Positions 14,299 to 22,450 of a stretch of 24,164 bases of DNA are shown piece by piece (position 1 is the first letter of the stretch; each line of letters opens with the position of its first letter). Origin of the DNA: Paracoccaceae bacterium (GTDB taxonomy: Bacteria; Pseudomonadota; Alphaproteobacteria; Rhodobacterales; Rhodobacteraceae); the NCBI GenBank assembly GCA_003565055.1, contig PXDM01000254.1, forward strand, positions 1 to 24,164. The letters are read 5' to 3'. Both the position numbers and the translations under genes were made by a program. The notes beneath the pieces were generated by a model, which worked only from the letters and a program-made list of their open reading frames with translations, ran no database searches and was not told where the DNA came from.

Positions 14299-14985
14299 TC
14301 ACTCCAGCCAGTGCACGCCCTCCAGTGTCATGTTCTCGACCAACAGCGGCTCCCCTTCAGGTGTCGCGCCGGTCGCAAGCGAGAACTGCGCGAAATATCC
14401 CGGCACGTCCGGGCTGACCACGACCTGCAATTCCAGCTCCCCGAAGGCCCCCATCCGCTCGCGATTGGGATCCTCGGCGAAGGGGCGAAACTGCATCCGT
14501 TCCGCAGTGATTTCCGCGCCGTCATAGGTCAGCCGGACCTCGGCGCGGTGATCTTGCGTGCTCAGCGCCTCGCGCATGCGGTTGCGGATGTAATAGGCAT
14601 TGCCGCCTGTGAGCCCGGCCATGTTCTGCACAGCGTTTTCCATGAACACCATCATGAGCGGATTGCCACCGCTGCCCGGAAACGGGTTGAGCCGCCGCTC
14701 GCGCTCATCTTCAGTGAGCACCAGACGGGCTTCGCGCGCCCCGGTGTCACTCTGCTCGATGGTCAGGGTCGCGCGTCCGTTTTCGAGTGCGCGGAGCCTT
14801 TCATCGGTGAAGCCCACCTGCCGGTCATGGCGATAGATCAGCTGCTCCTCCGCCGCGATCCCGTCGAGAACGCCTGTCGCGAAGATGCGGTCCTGCGCCG
14901 CGCCCGCCTGCGCCGGGGCGCTGCCCAGCGTCAGCCCAAGGCCAAGGAGCAGAGCGCAAAGACTGCTGGAATGTGAAAATCGCAT
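14299..14985 (-). CDS. Exported protein of unknown function in the regulatory operon
   Basis: The 228-residue product has a signal peptide (cleavage near SAPAQAG at about 25). It shows beta-rich sequence with alternating acidic and hydrophobic strands (RATLTIEQSD, AEVRLTYDGAEITAE, FGELELQVVVSPDVPGYF). One segment, NPLMMVFMENAVQNMAGLTGG, is hydrophobic and could be an internal helix. No cysteine remains in the mature part and no enzyme motif stands out. GGAGG precedes ATG 14985; the frame to 15000 adds only five residues. It follows the kinase gene by 42 bases and precedes the CxC protein, so it is probably co-transcribed with the sensory genes and acts in the periplasm. Confidence 0.75.
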   Translation of the reverse strand: MRFSHSSSLCALLLGLGLTLGSAPAQAGAAQDRIFATGVLDGIAAEEQLIYRHDRQVGFTDERLRALENGRATLTIEQSDTGAREARLVLTEDERERRLNPFPGSGGNPLMMVFMENAVQNMAGLTGGNAYYIRNRMREALSTQDHRAEVRLTYDGAEITAERMQFRPFAEDPNRERMGAFGELELQVVVSPDVPGYFAQFSLATGATPEGEPLLVENMTLEGVHWLE

Positions 14986-15027
14986 GATGTCCTCCGTCAT
15001 GATAACCGTGCCGCGCTGCGCGGCCCG

Positions 15028-16359
15028 TCAAGTGATGAGCCCCGTCAGCAGGCGTTCGAGATCGCGCTTGCGCACAGGTTTGGCGACCACCTTGATATCC
15101 TTGCCGCGACACGCGCGCGCGAGGTCCGGGTTGGCGTGGCCAGTGATCAGCAGGGCAGGCAGATCGCGGTGATGATGCGCGCGCAGGCGGCGGATGGAGC
15201 CCACGCCCGTTTCGCCCCCGTCGAGACTGTAATCGGCGATGATCGCATCGAACGGGCCTTTGAGGTCCAGCGCGTCCTCGGTCGTGGCCACGATATCCGC
15301 CTGCATCTGCCAGTTATGCTTGAGCAGGATCTCATAGGCGCGGCGCAGCGGCGGATCATTCTCGATCACGACCACGGCCTTGCCTGCGAGCGCCTTGGCG
15401 CTGGAGGTCGAGAAAACGGGCTGCGCGTTGGGTGCGGCATGCCCGTCCGATGCACGGATAGCGACGCTGACGCAAGTTCCCAGCCCCGGCCTGCTGCGCA
15501 GGGTCACCTGATGGCCGAGCATGTCGCAGGCGCGCTTGACAATGGACAGGCCCAGACCGACGCCGCGCGTCGCGTCATCGGGATTGGCGCGGTGAAATTC
15601 CTCGAAGACCCGCTCTTGCTCGCTGGGATGGATGCCGATTCCGGTGTCATGCACCTCGATCACGATCTGCCCCTTGCGCCGCCGCACCCCGAGCAGAACC
15701 TTGCCGTGATTGGTGTAGCGGATCGCATTGGCGAGCAGGTTCTGGACGATCCGGCGCAGATACATCGGGTCGCTATCGACCGTGGCCTGCGTTTCGACAT
15801 AGCGGAAATCCAGCCGTTTCGCCGCCGCGAGGGCCGCTGATTCATCCGCGAGCCGCCCCAGCAGCCGCTTGAGCGAGACGGGTCCGACCTTGTGCTGCGC
15901 GGCTGTGTTGCTCTGGTTGTGTAGCTTGGAGATGTCGAGCACCGCGCGCATCAGGTCCTCGACGCCCTGAAAGGAATGGCCGATGCGCTCGATCAATTCG
16001 GTCTGCAATTCGTCAAGCGAGGTGTCATTCAGCGCCGTCAGGAACAGGCGCGCCGCGCTCAGAGGCTGCAGAAGATCATGGCTCGCGGCACTCAGAAAGC
16101 GGGTCTTGGAGCGATCTGCCGCCTCTGCCGCTGCGCGGGCGGCCGCAAGCTCTTCGTTCTTGCGGTATAGCTCTTCAAGCGCCTGTTCCAGTTCACGATT
16201 GCGGATGATCACTTCCTTTTCCAGCGCGATTGCGGCCTGAAAGGCCGAATGCGCCGAGCCGCGCCTGTCATCGAGATCCTTGACGCGCTTGATCAGGATC
16301 TCGTTGATCCGCCGCAGCTTTTCAAGCTGGCGCTGGTCCCTGTCACCGCAGATATGCAT
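15028..16359 (-). CDS. flhS: Soluble hybrid sensor histidine kinase, FlhS-like
   Basis: The 443-residue kinase has no membrane segment. A long coiled coil (about 10-85) leads into the H-box SHDLLQPL with His94. The ATPase domain shows the N-box NLLANAIRYT (207-216), G1 box DTGIGI (238-243) and G2 GVGLGLSI (266-273). A receiver domain from about 327 has the phospho-acceptor Asp376 and conserved Lys427. It should autophosphorylate on a cytoplasmic signal and drive the regulator encoded two genes upstream. Paracoccus FlhS controls formaldehyde and methanol oxidation genes in a similar setting; the symbol is by analogy. The ATG at 16359 (GTG 16362 also possible) lies inside the FIST gene, a 17-base overlap, so the FIST protein is the likely sensor partner. 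Confidence 0.82.
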   Translation of the reverse strand: MHICGDRDQRQLEKLRRINEILIKRVKDLDDRRGSAHSAFQAAIALEKEVIIRNRELEQALEELYRKNEELAAARAAAEAADRSKTRFLSAASHDLLQPLSAARLFLTALNDTSLDELQTELIERIGHSFQGVEDLMRAVLDISKLHNQSNTAAQHKVGPVSLKRLLGRLADESAALAAAKRLDFRYVETQATVDSDPMYLRRIVQNLLANAIRYTNHGKVLLGVRRRKGQIVIEVHDTGIGIHPSEQERVFEEFHRANPDDATRGVGLGLSIVKRACDMLGHQVTLRSRPGLGTCVSVAIRASDGHAAPNAQPVFSTSSAKALAGKAVVVIENDPPLRRAYEILLKHNWQMQADIVATTEDALDLKGPFDAIIADYSLDGGETGVGSIRRLRAHHHRDLPALLITGHANPDLARACRGKDIKVVAKPVRKRDLERLLTGLIT

Positions 16360-17542
16360 CACTGGCCTTTTGCGGCAGGAACGCCAGACCGATGAAGGTC
16401 TGGTTCACATGCATCCCGCCATGTTGCTCGCCATAAGTGTTGAACCCGGCAATATTGTAGCGGTCGAAACTGCGTTGCAGGCTCTGGCTGATGCCTGCGC
16501 GCTCCACGGCGATGCGGCGCAGGATGCAGTCGAAAGACAGCGTCAGTACCGGGCGCTCGGGCAGCGCGCCGAGTGCGCGCTCAAACCCGCCTGCGAGGTC
16601 CTCGGCCAGACCGAGTTGCAGCACAGTGCCGGTCTCCACGGCGGACATCAGCACCAGCCCGCCATCCGAGGTCTGGGCGCGAATGGCGCGGACATAGTTG
16701 CGCCCGTTGATCTGCACGATCAGCGGATGCTGGGCGAAAACGGCGGTGGAGAGCCGCGCGCGGTCGACGCCGACCAGGCGCGCATATTCCTCGGCCGCGG
16801 GTTCGGCGTTGATCTCGTCAAGGATGCGCGGTTCGGGCCGGGCGGCGGTCACCACCATATCGCCGATGAGTGAGCGGAAATGGTCAATGACGATCGGATG
16901 GATGACCAGATCGGATTCGATGAGGCAGAAGACTGCGGAATCCGTATCTGTATCGCCGTCAAGCAGCACATCACCATGCCGGTGGTCGCGGCCAAATCCG
17001 GTCGAGCCCCCGAAAACCGGCACATCTGGCAGGGCCGCATCAATCGCGACCGAGAGCATTTCCTCGCGGGTGCACAGTCCGTCGACCAGCAACAGCGCGA
17101 TCAGATGCTTGTTCGGTGCAGGGCGGAAGCGGTCATGCAGCGCGCGCAGCTGGGTGATCCAGTCGCTCACGCAGAGCCGCGACAGCCCGCGCAGCTTCAG
17201 CGCCGCTGTCCGGAAGCCGGTCTTGGGAAAGCCGATCGCGACCGCGCTGTCATTGTGATAGCCATCGCGCCACAATTCGCCCGCGGTCGAGCATCCCATG
17301 AGAACGCAGCCTTCGGGCAACCGCTGGCGCAGCGCCGCACCAAGCCCGTCAAGTGCATGGCGGGCCGCTGCAAAGACCAGCACGAGTCCCGGATCGCAGC
17401 CCCCGAGCCCTGCACAGAGCTCAGTTGCTGCGGTCTCGACATCCCCGGCGAGTGATGTTGCCGTGACCGGATGCGCGTGGGTCGGCGAGAGCAGTCCCGG
17501 CCCCCCTGCGCTCATGCTTTCCGGGTTCACGACGTCCGACAT
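16343..17542 (-). CDS. FIST-domain signal-sensing protein
   Basis: The 399-residue cytoplasmic protein has the FIST N domain (ELCAGLGGCDPGLVLVFAA, then LMGCSTAGELWRDGY with the GCSTAGE motif characteristic of FIST) and the C-terminal FIST domain (YVRAIRAQTSDGGLVLMSAV, LSFDCILRR, FNTYGEQHGG near the end). FIST domains are proposed sensors of small ligands such as amino acids and are usually coupled to kinases or chemotaxis proteins. There is no output domain of its own. It starts 6 bases after the regulator stop and overlaps the kinase start, giving the order regulator-sensor-kinase. A comparable FIST-kinase pairing beside quinoprotein ethanol dehydrogenase genes in Pseudomonas is recalled but unverified. 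It probably reports a C1 compound to the kinase. Confidence 0.85.
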   Translation of the reverse strand: MSDVVNPESMSAGGPGLLSPTHAHPVTATSLAGDVETAATELCAGLGGCDPGLVLVFAAARHALDGLGAALRQRLPEGCVLMGCSTAGELWRDGYHNDSAVAIGFPKTGFRTAALKLRGLSRLCVSDWITQLRALHDRFRPAPNKHLIALLLVDGLCTREEMLSVAIDAALPDVPVFGGSTGFGRDHRHGDVLLDGDTDTDSAVFCLIESDLVIHPIVIDHFRSLIGDMVVTAARPEPRILDEINAEPAAEEYARLVGVDRARLSTAVFAQHPLIVQINGRNYVRAIRAQTSDGGLVLMSAVETGTVLQLGLAEDLAGGFERALGALPERPVLTLSFDCILRRIAVERAGISQSLQRSFDRYNIAGFNTYGEQHGGMHVNQTFIGLAFLPQKASDAYLR

Positions 17543-17548
17543 GGGCCG

Positions 17549-18271
17549 TCAGCCAAGTTCTGCAAAGGTGAAAAGCTGCACCTCATTGGCCAACCGCACG
17601 GCCTGCGTGCGCCGCCGGACATTGATCTTGCTGAGGATCTTGTTCACATGCGTTTTCACCGTCGCCTCGGCGATGGAGAGTTGATAGGCGATTTCCTTAT
17701 TCGCATGTCCCGCACAGATCAGGCGCAGGATGCGCAACTGCTGCGGAGTGAGTTCCATCAACCGCGCCGTCGTCTCACTGCGTTTCTGCTGTTCGGTCGG
17801 GTCGACATGGCCCGGATCATACCAGTCGGGCACCACGATTTCACCACAGAATGCGCGGTGCAGACTGGCGCAAAGCTCCTTGCGGATCAGCTCCTTGCCG
17901 ATATAGCCGCGCGCGCCGGCTGCCAAGGCTGCTGAGACCATCGTGGCGCAGGTGTCAGCCGAGATCACGACGATGGGCGTCTCTGGCACGATCTTGCGCA
18001 AGGCGATAATCGTCTCGATCCCGCTGCAATCGGGCAGATGCAGATCGAGCAGGATCGCATCGGGCAGTGGCCCCTCGCGCAGCGCCTCTGCGGCGCGCTC
18101 GCGCGAATGTTCCGTGCGCACGGAGCGCAATCCGAATTCGATCTTGAGAATGAGCGAGAGCGCCTCGCTCATCACCGGGTGGTCTTCGACAATCAGAAGA
18201 TCATTGATGATCGGGTTGATCGCGGATGCCTTGTCCGCGATGCCATATGCCAGCATCGAGCCGTGTTTCAT
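17549..18271 (-). CDS. flhR: NarL/FixJ-family response regulator, FlhR-like
   Basis: The 240-residue regulator has a receiver domain with acidic pocket VEDHP (28-32), phospho-acceptor Asp76 in ILLDLHLPD and Lys126 in GYIGKEL. A LuxR-type helix-turn-helix follows at about 183-225 (LTPQQLRILRLICAGHANKE, then IAYQLSIAEATVKTHVNKIL). When phosphorylated it should bind DNA and activate methanol and formaldehyde oxidation genes, as FlhR does in Paracoccus; the symbol is by analogy. The ATG at 18271 follows an AGGGGGG box. It also overlaps the stop of a 14-codon frame (TAATG), so initiation may be coupled to a leader peptide. It heads the sensory operon, 198 bases downstream of xoxF on the same strand. 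Confidence 0.85.
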   Translation of the reverse strand: MKHGSMLAYGIADKASAINPIINDLLIVEDHPVMSEALSLILKIEFGLRSVRTEHSRERAAEALREGPLPDAILLDLHLPDCSGIETIIALRKIVPETPIVVISADTCATMVSAALAAGARGYIGKELIRKELCASLHRAFCGEIVVPDWYDPGHVDPTEQQKRSETTARLMELTPQQLRILRLICAGHANKEIAYQLSIAEATVKTHVNKILSKINVRRRTQAVRLANEVQLFTFAELG

Positions 18272-18423
18272 TATTCCCCCCTGTTCAAGTCCCACGGGCA
18301 CAGGATGCACCGCATGGTTGTGTCAGCCCTGTTGAAGGTCCTCCCTGACGATCCCGAGGCTAAGCCAAGCCATGCGGTCGGGGCAACAAAATAAACGGGT
18401 GGTGGTATGTTTTGAGGGCAGGA

Positions 18424-18447
18424 ACGGTCGCCCCGAAAGGCGACCGT
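18424..18447 (-). terminator. Stem-loop 3' of xoxF
   Basis: ACGGTCGCC (18424-18432) pairs perfectly over 9 bases with GGCGACCGT (18439-18447) around a 6-base loop. It begins 23 bases after the xoxF stop. There is no clear T run on the minus strand, so it may be a transcript-stabilising hairpin that lowers readthrough into flhR rather than a full intrinsic terminator. Confidence 0.55.
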
Positions 18448-18469
18448 ATTGGTTCTTGTGGACCGTGGA

Positions 18470-20269
18470 TCAGTCCGGCAGAGCGAAGACGGTCAGCTGC
18501 CCGCCAAGCGCTGTGTAATCCGACAGCGCGGAATAGCCGCCGACAGCCCCCAAGCCGTCGCTGGGATCCGTCAGACCAGCCGCAAGCCCGATCCCGGCCC
18601 AGCCCCCGATGCCCGACAGGACAGCAATATACTGTTTGCCGTCGAACTCATAGGTGGTCACGTTGCCGATGATCCCCGAGGGCGTCTTGAAGCGGTAGAG
18701 CTCATCGCCGGTATGTGCGTCGATGGCTTTCAGATGCCCTTCAAGCGTGCCGTAGAAGACAACATCGCCTGCCGTTGCCAGAGCGCCCGACCAGACCGAG
18801 AATTTCTCGGGGATAGACCAGACGATTTCACCGTTCACTGCGTCCCAGGCGATGAAATTGCCCATCCCGCCATGGCTGTCCGGGGTCGGATACATCGACA
18901 GGGTTGCGCCGACGAAGGGCTGACCGGCCGTGTAGCTGACGCGGAACGGCTCGTAATCCATGCAGACATGGTTGGTCGGCACGTAGAATAGACCCGTTTG
19001 CGGGCTGAAGGCCGCAGGCTGCTGGTCCTTGGTCCCAAGTGCTGCAGGGCAGATGCCGGTGGTATTGACGTCCTCACCCTGCTGGAAGGTCGAGTATTCC
19101 GCGACCACCATCGGACGCCCGTAAGTTTCCGAATCCCGATCCATATCGACATGCGTCGCCCAGTTCACGGTCGGGTCGAACTTCTCGGCCACCAGCAGTT
19201 CGCCGGTTTCACGGTCAAGCGTGTAAGCGAACCCGTTGCGGTCGAAGTTTACGAGAAGCTTGCGCATCTCACCGTCGATTTCCTTGTCGACGAGGATGTT
19301 CTCGTTCACCCCGTCATAGTCCCACTCATCGAAGGGCGTTTTCTGATAGACCCACTTGGCGACACCAGTATCCGCATCACGCGCGATGATGGCCATGGTC
19401 CATTTGTTGTCGCCCGGACGCTGCGCGGGGTTCCAGGTGCCGGGGTTGCCGGTGCCGTAATAGACGAGGTTGAGATCGGGGTCATAAGAGAACCAGCCCC
19501 AAGTCGTGCCGCCGCCGATCTTCCACTGATCGCCTTCCCAGCTGTCAAGTGACGAATTGGCCGGGACCGGCACACCGTGTTCGGTGGTGTTCTCATCAAA
19601 GAGGATCTGGTCATCAGGGCCGACGGAATAGGCGCGCCATTCCATCTCGCCCGTATGCAGGTTGTACGCCGTCAGATGGCCCTGCACGCCGAATTCACCG
19701 CCCGAGATGCCGACGATCAGCTTGTCATTGACCGGCATGACCGTCGCCGTGTTGGTCTCACCGACCGACGGGTCGCCATTCACAGCGGTCCATTTCACTT
19801 CGCCGGTCATTGCATCGAGCGCGACAATCGTGGTGTCAGCCTGATGCAGGAAGATCATTCCATCCGCATAGGCCACACCGCGATGCACAGTGTCACAGCA
19901 CATCACCGCGACAACATCCGTGTCCTGACGCGGCTCATAGCGCCAGACGATCTTGCCTTCATCCGCAAGGTCGAGCGCAAAGACGTTGTTCGGGAAAGGC
20001 GTGTGCACATACATCATGTTGTCGATGATCAGCGGGCCGCCCTCATGGCCGCGCAGCACACCAGTCGAGAAGGTCCAGGCAACCTGCAGGTCGCCCGCAT
20101 TCTCGTTGGTAATCTGGTCGAGTGTCGAGAAACGGGTATTGGCGTAGTCGCCGGTCTGGATTGCCCAATTCCCCGGATCGCTCATGGCTTCCTTGACGCT
20201 GTCATTGGCAGTGGCAACCAGACTGCTGGTCATCAGCAAACTGGCCGCAAGTGGCAGAGTGTATTTCAT
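18470..20269 (-). CDS. xoxF: Lanthanide-dependent methanol dehydrogenase XoxF
   Basis: The 599-residue periplasmic quinoprotein has a signal peptide (cleavage near VATA, 18-21) and an eight-bladed propeller with tryptophan-docking repeats such as LDAMTGEVKW and IDAHTGDELYRF. The vicinal disulfide cysteines are 124-125 (MCCDTVHRG). Metal and PQQ ligands fit Glu192 (GGEFG), Asn275 (GTGNPG) and catalytic Asp317. Crucially DEWDYDG (314-320) has Asp319, where calcium-type MxaF has alanine; this extra aspartate marks lanthanide enzymes. It oxidises methanol to formaldehyde or formate and reduces the XoxG-type cytochrome. No mxaI small-subunit gene is near. A GGGAGATGAG region precedes ATG 20269. 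It is flanked upstream by a DUF3280-like gene and downstream by flhR. Confidence 0.97.
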   Translation of the reverse strand: MKYTLPLAASLLMTSSLVATANDSVKEAMSDPGNWAIQTGDYANTRFSTLDQITNENAGDLQVAWTFSTGVLRGHEGGPLIIDNMMYVHTPFPNNVFALDLADEGKIVWRYEPRQDTDVVAVMCCDTVHRGVAYADGMIFLHQADTTIVALDAMTGEVKWTAVNGDPSVGETNTATVMPVNDKLIVGISGGEFGVQGHLTAYNLHTGEMEWRAYSVGPDDQILFDENTTEHGVPVPANSSLDSWEGDQWKIGGGTTWGWFSYDPDLNLVYYGTGNPGTWNPAQRPGDNKWTMAIIARDADTGVAKWVYQKTPFDEWDYDGVNENILVDKEIDGEMRKLLVNFDRNGFAYTLDRETGELLVAEKFDPTVNWATHVDMDRDSETYGRPMVVAEYSTFQQGEDVNTTGICPAALGTKDQQPAAFSPQTGLFYVPTNHVCMDYEPFRVSYTAGQPFVGATLSMYPTPDSHGGMGNFIAWDAVNGEIVWSIPEKFSVWSGALATAGDVVFYGTLEGHLKAIDAHTGDELYRFKTPSGIIGNVTTYEFDGKQYIAVLSGIGGWAGIGLAAGLTDPSDGLGAVGGYSALSDYTALGGQLTVFALPD

Positions 20270-20294
20270 GATCTCATCTCCCTAGACCATCTGA

Positions 20295-20328
20295 AGGATA
20301 TCTGTGATGGCTCTTAGTTGCATATCCT
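20295..20328. promoter_or_regulatory. Inverted repeat upstream of xoxF, candidate activator site
   Basis: AGGATAT (20295-20301) and ATATCCT (20322-20328) are perfect 7-base arms, 27 bases centre to centre, 26-59 bases upstream of the xoxF ATG. They could be an operator for the FlhR-like regulator or a leader hairpin. Further upstream TTGACG and TATAGA motifs occur but with about 20 bases between them, too far apart for a good housekeeping promoter, which is consistent with an activator-dependent promoter. Confidence 0.4.
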
Positions 20329-20548
20329 CGCGCGTCCCGAAGCTACCTCTTGCGCCGGTCCACCCCTTTATGCACGTTCTATAGCGCGGTCGTGAGCACG
20401 TCTCGTCAACTGAAAATCGAGGGAATCCGCCTTAAGTATGACCCTGCGTCAGCGCGTTTGCGGGCGCGGCCGAGCGGCGCGGATCGTTGCTGCAACGCAG
20501 AGATCGCGCCGACGCGGATCACCGGCGGTTTGGTGATTGTTGCCCGGC

Positions 20549-21076
20549 TTACGACCCAGAGAAGATCGCGCGTTCGAGAATGTAGCGCATCCCGCGCAGC
20601 CATGAGTCGTCGTTATTTCCACGAATTTCGACACTACTGGCGCGCAGATTGCGCCCGGTTTCAGGGTCGCGGACCTGGATGTTCAGGGACAAGATCAGGT
20701 TCGAGACCTTCTGCACTTCCGACACGATCGCGTAATCCGCACCGAGCCTCTGCGCCATGCGCAATTCGCAGCCGTTGCATCGGGCCGGGTTCAGTGTGCG
20801 GTCGAGTTCTTCCTGTGCCGGGGCAAGATCTACGAGAGTGACACCGCGTTCGGCAAACTGCTCGGCGATGAAGCCGCGCACCAATTCGACGCGCTCGGCC
20901 TCGTCCACACGCGCGCCTTTTACTGCGCCTTCGGTCGATGTGTCGAGAAAGGCGACCCCGAAAAAAGCCGCAGACTTGCCGCTCCAGAGATCGTCCGCCT
21001 TGGCGGATTGCGGGGCGAGTACGACCCACAGGCCCAATAGGGCGATCAGCACGAAGTGACCTGAGTCTCTGTTCAT
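20549..21076 (-). CDS. DUF3280/DUF2380-like periplasmic protein
   Basis: The 175-residue product has a signal peptide (MNRDSGHFVLIALLGLWVVL, cleavage near SAKA). Its sequence pattern fits the DUF3280-type family found beside methanol dehydrogenase genes: AAFFGVAFLDTSTEG, CNGCELRMAQRLGADYAI with a CxxC pair, VQKVSNLILSLNIQVRD and the ending VEIRGNNDDSWLRG. The fold resembles TolB N-terminal-type alpha/beta domains by pattern only. ATG 21076 is chosen because the frame to 21115 places extra residues before the signal peptide. It lies 279 bases upstream of xoxF on the same strand and is divergent from the plus-strand binding-protein operon. The function is unknown; an accessory role in methanol oxidation is inferred. 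Confidence 0.78.
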   Translation of the reverse strand: MNRDSGHFVLIALLGLWVVLAPQSAKADDLWSGKSAAFFGVAFLDTSTEGAVKGARVDEAERVELVRGFIAEQFAERGVTLVDLAPAQEELDRTLNPARCNGCELRMAQRLGADYAIVSEVQKVSNLILSLNIQVRDPETGRNLRASSVEIRGNNDDSWLRGMRYILERAIFSGS

Positions 21077-21138
21077 GTGCGAAGGGTAGCACAGCCCCCA
21101 GAATTGCAGAGTCATACTAAAGGTTGATAACTAAACTA

Positions 21139-21168
21139 TTGAAATAAATAAAAAATACAAATTATATT
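21139..21168 (+). promoter_or_regulatory. Sigma-70-like promoter candidate for the binding-protein operon
   Basis: TTGAAA (21139-21144) and TATATT (21163-21168) are separated by 18 bases in a conspicuously AT-rich patch (about 21118-21170) that contrasts with the GC-rich surroundings. It lies 70-100 bases upstream of the ATG at 21239. The patch also lies upstream of the divergent DUF3280-like gene and may serve both. Confidence 0.5.
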
Positions 21169-21238
21169 CGCGACTGCAAGATTGCTGATTGACAGCTTAA
21201 CACGATGTCCCGCACTCTGACGCCAGGGAGAGAAACCA

Positions 21239-22429
21239 ATGAAAATCACCACTTGGCTTTGCGCGAGTGCTGTCGCTTTCGCCTGCGCCCTTGTCGACGC
21301 TCGCGCAGTGGTTGCTGATGACGCGGTGCGTAAGGCGGTCTTGCGGGTCGAACATGCGCGACCCCTGCCGATCTCGCGCCTCGATCTGCCGCCCGATGAT
21401 CTCGGCTTCGCCGGGGGGCGCGTGGGGACATCGGATAACGCGACAACCGGGCAATTTCTCAATCAGGTGTTCGAGACCGAATATGTCTCGGTTCCGCCTG
21501 AGGAGGCCAGCGCCGCGATGGAGGCGCTGATCGCCGACGGGCATCAGTTCATCGTGACGATGGCCGAGGCCCCGACCTTGCTGGAGCTCGCGGACGCGGC
21601 GCAGGACCGCGCACTTTTGTTCAACGCGACCGCGCCCGACAATGCACTGCGCAATGCGGAGTGCCGCGCGAATGTCGTGCATCCGGGGCTGAGCCGGGGC
21701 ATGCAGGCCGATGCGCTGGCGCAGTTTCTGGTCTTCAAGCGCTGGACGCGCTGGTTTCTGATCGAGGGCTCGCATCCGCGCGACACGGCCATGGCCGATG
21801 CCTACCGCGCCGCAGCCGAGAAATTTGGCGCGCGCATCGTCGAGACCCGTGTTTTTGAGGATACGGGCGGCGCAAGGCGCACGGATTCGGGGCATGTGCA
21901 GGTGCAGGCGCAGCTTCCTGTCTTCACCCAGCGCGCGCCGGAGCATGATGTGGTGATCCTCGCTGATGAGAGTCAGGTTTTCGCAGCGCATATGCCCTAT
22001 CACACTTGGGATGCGCGCCCGGTCGCAGGCTCTGCGGGTTTGCGTCCGGTGATCTGGCATCCCGCGCAGGAAGCCTGGGGAGGCACGCAACTGCACACGC
22101 GGTTCACCCGCCAGATCGGGCGCGAAATGCGCGAGGAGGATTATGCGGTCTGGCTTGCCATGCGCATCCTCGGCGAAGCTGCGACGCGTTCGGGCAGTCA
22201 GGACTTCGCTACGATGCGCGAAGCGATCCTTGGCGGCGCGCTGGAATTTGCAGGTTTCAAGGGGCAGTCCATGACCCTGCGTGACTGGGACCATCAGATC
22301 CGTCAGCCGGTGGTGCTCGCGGCGGATAATATCGTGGTCTCTGTCTCGCCGCAGGATGAGTTCCTGCACCAGTTCTCACCCTTGGACACTTTGGGCACGG
22401 ATCGGCCGGAAACCGGCTGCAGAAAATAA
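21239..22429 (+). CDS. ABC-type periplasmic binding protein of the PQQ-dependent dehydrogenase system (LutA-like candidate)
   Basis: The 396-residue product has a signal peptide (cleavage near VDARA/VVA at about 20-24). Its type I periplasmic-binding (LivK-like) fold is visible in DLPPDDLGFAGGRVGTSDN, IVTMAEAPTLLELADAAQ, the hinge segment FKRWTRWFLIEGSHPRDTAM and AFKG-like FAGFKGQSMTLRDWDHQIRQ (two runs). This matches the family of binding proteins annotated with PQQ-dependent alcohol dehydrogenase systems. From memory, LutA of the Methylorubrum lanthanide-uptake cluster is of this kind, so a role in lanthanide or lanthanide-chelate handling is possible but unproven. GGGAGAG precedes the ATG. 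It heads a plus-strand operon with the beta-propeller gene 21 bases on. The ATPase and permease expected for such a system do not follow. Confidence 0.85.
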   Translation: MKITTWLCASAVAFACALVDARAVVADDAVRKAVLRVEHARPLPISRLDLPPDDLGFAGGRVGTSDNATTGQFLNQVFETEYVSVPPEEASAAMEALIADGHQFIVTMAEAPTLLELADAAQDRALLFNATAPDNALRNAECRANVVHPGLSRGMQADALAQFLVFKRWTRWFLIEGSHPRDTAMADAYRAAAEKFGARIVETRVFEDTGGARRTDSGHVQVQAQLPVFTQRAPEHDVVILADESQVFAAHMPYHTWDARPVAGSAGLRPVIWHPAQEAWGGTQLHTRFTRQIGREMREEDYAVWLAMRILGEAATRSGSQDFATMREAILGGALEFAGFKGQSMTLRDWDHQIRQPVVLAADNIVVSVSPQDEFLHQFSPLDTLGTDRPETGCRK

Positions 22430-22450
22430 AAAATCATCGGGAGGAGAAAG

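Noticed and set aside
18269..18315. Leader frame as a pqqA-type PQQ precursor gene
   Set aside because: PqqA is about 22-30 residues with a conserved Glu-x-x-x-Tyr; this 14-residue peptide has no tyrosine.
21197..22369. 390-codon minus-strand frame
   Set aside because: It is antisense to the binding-protein gene, which has a signal peptide, ribosome binding site and family pattern; the minus frame has none of these.
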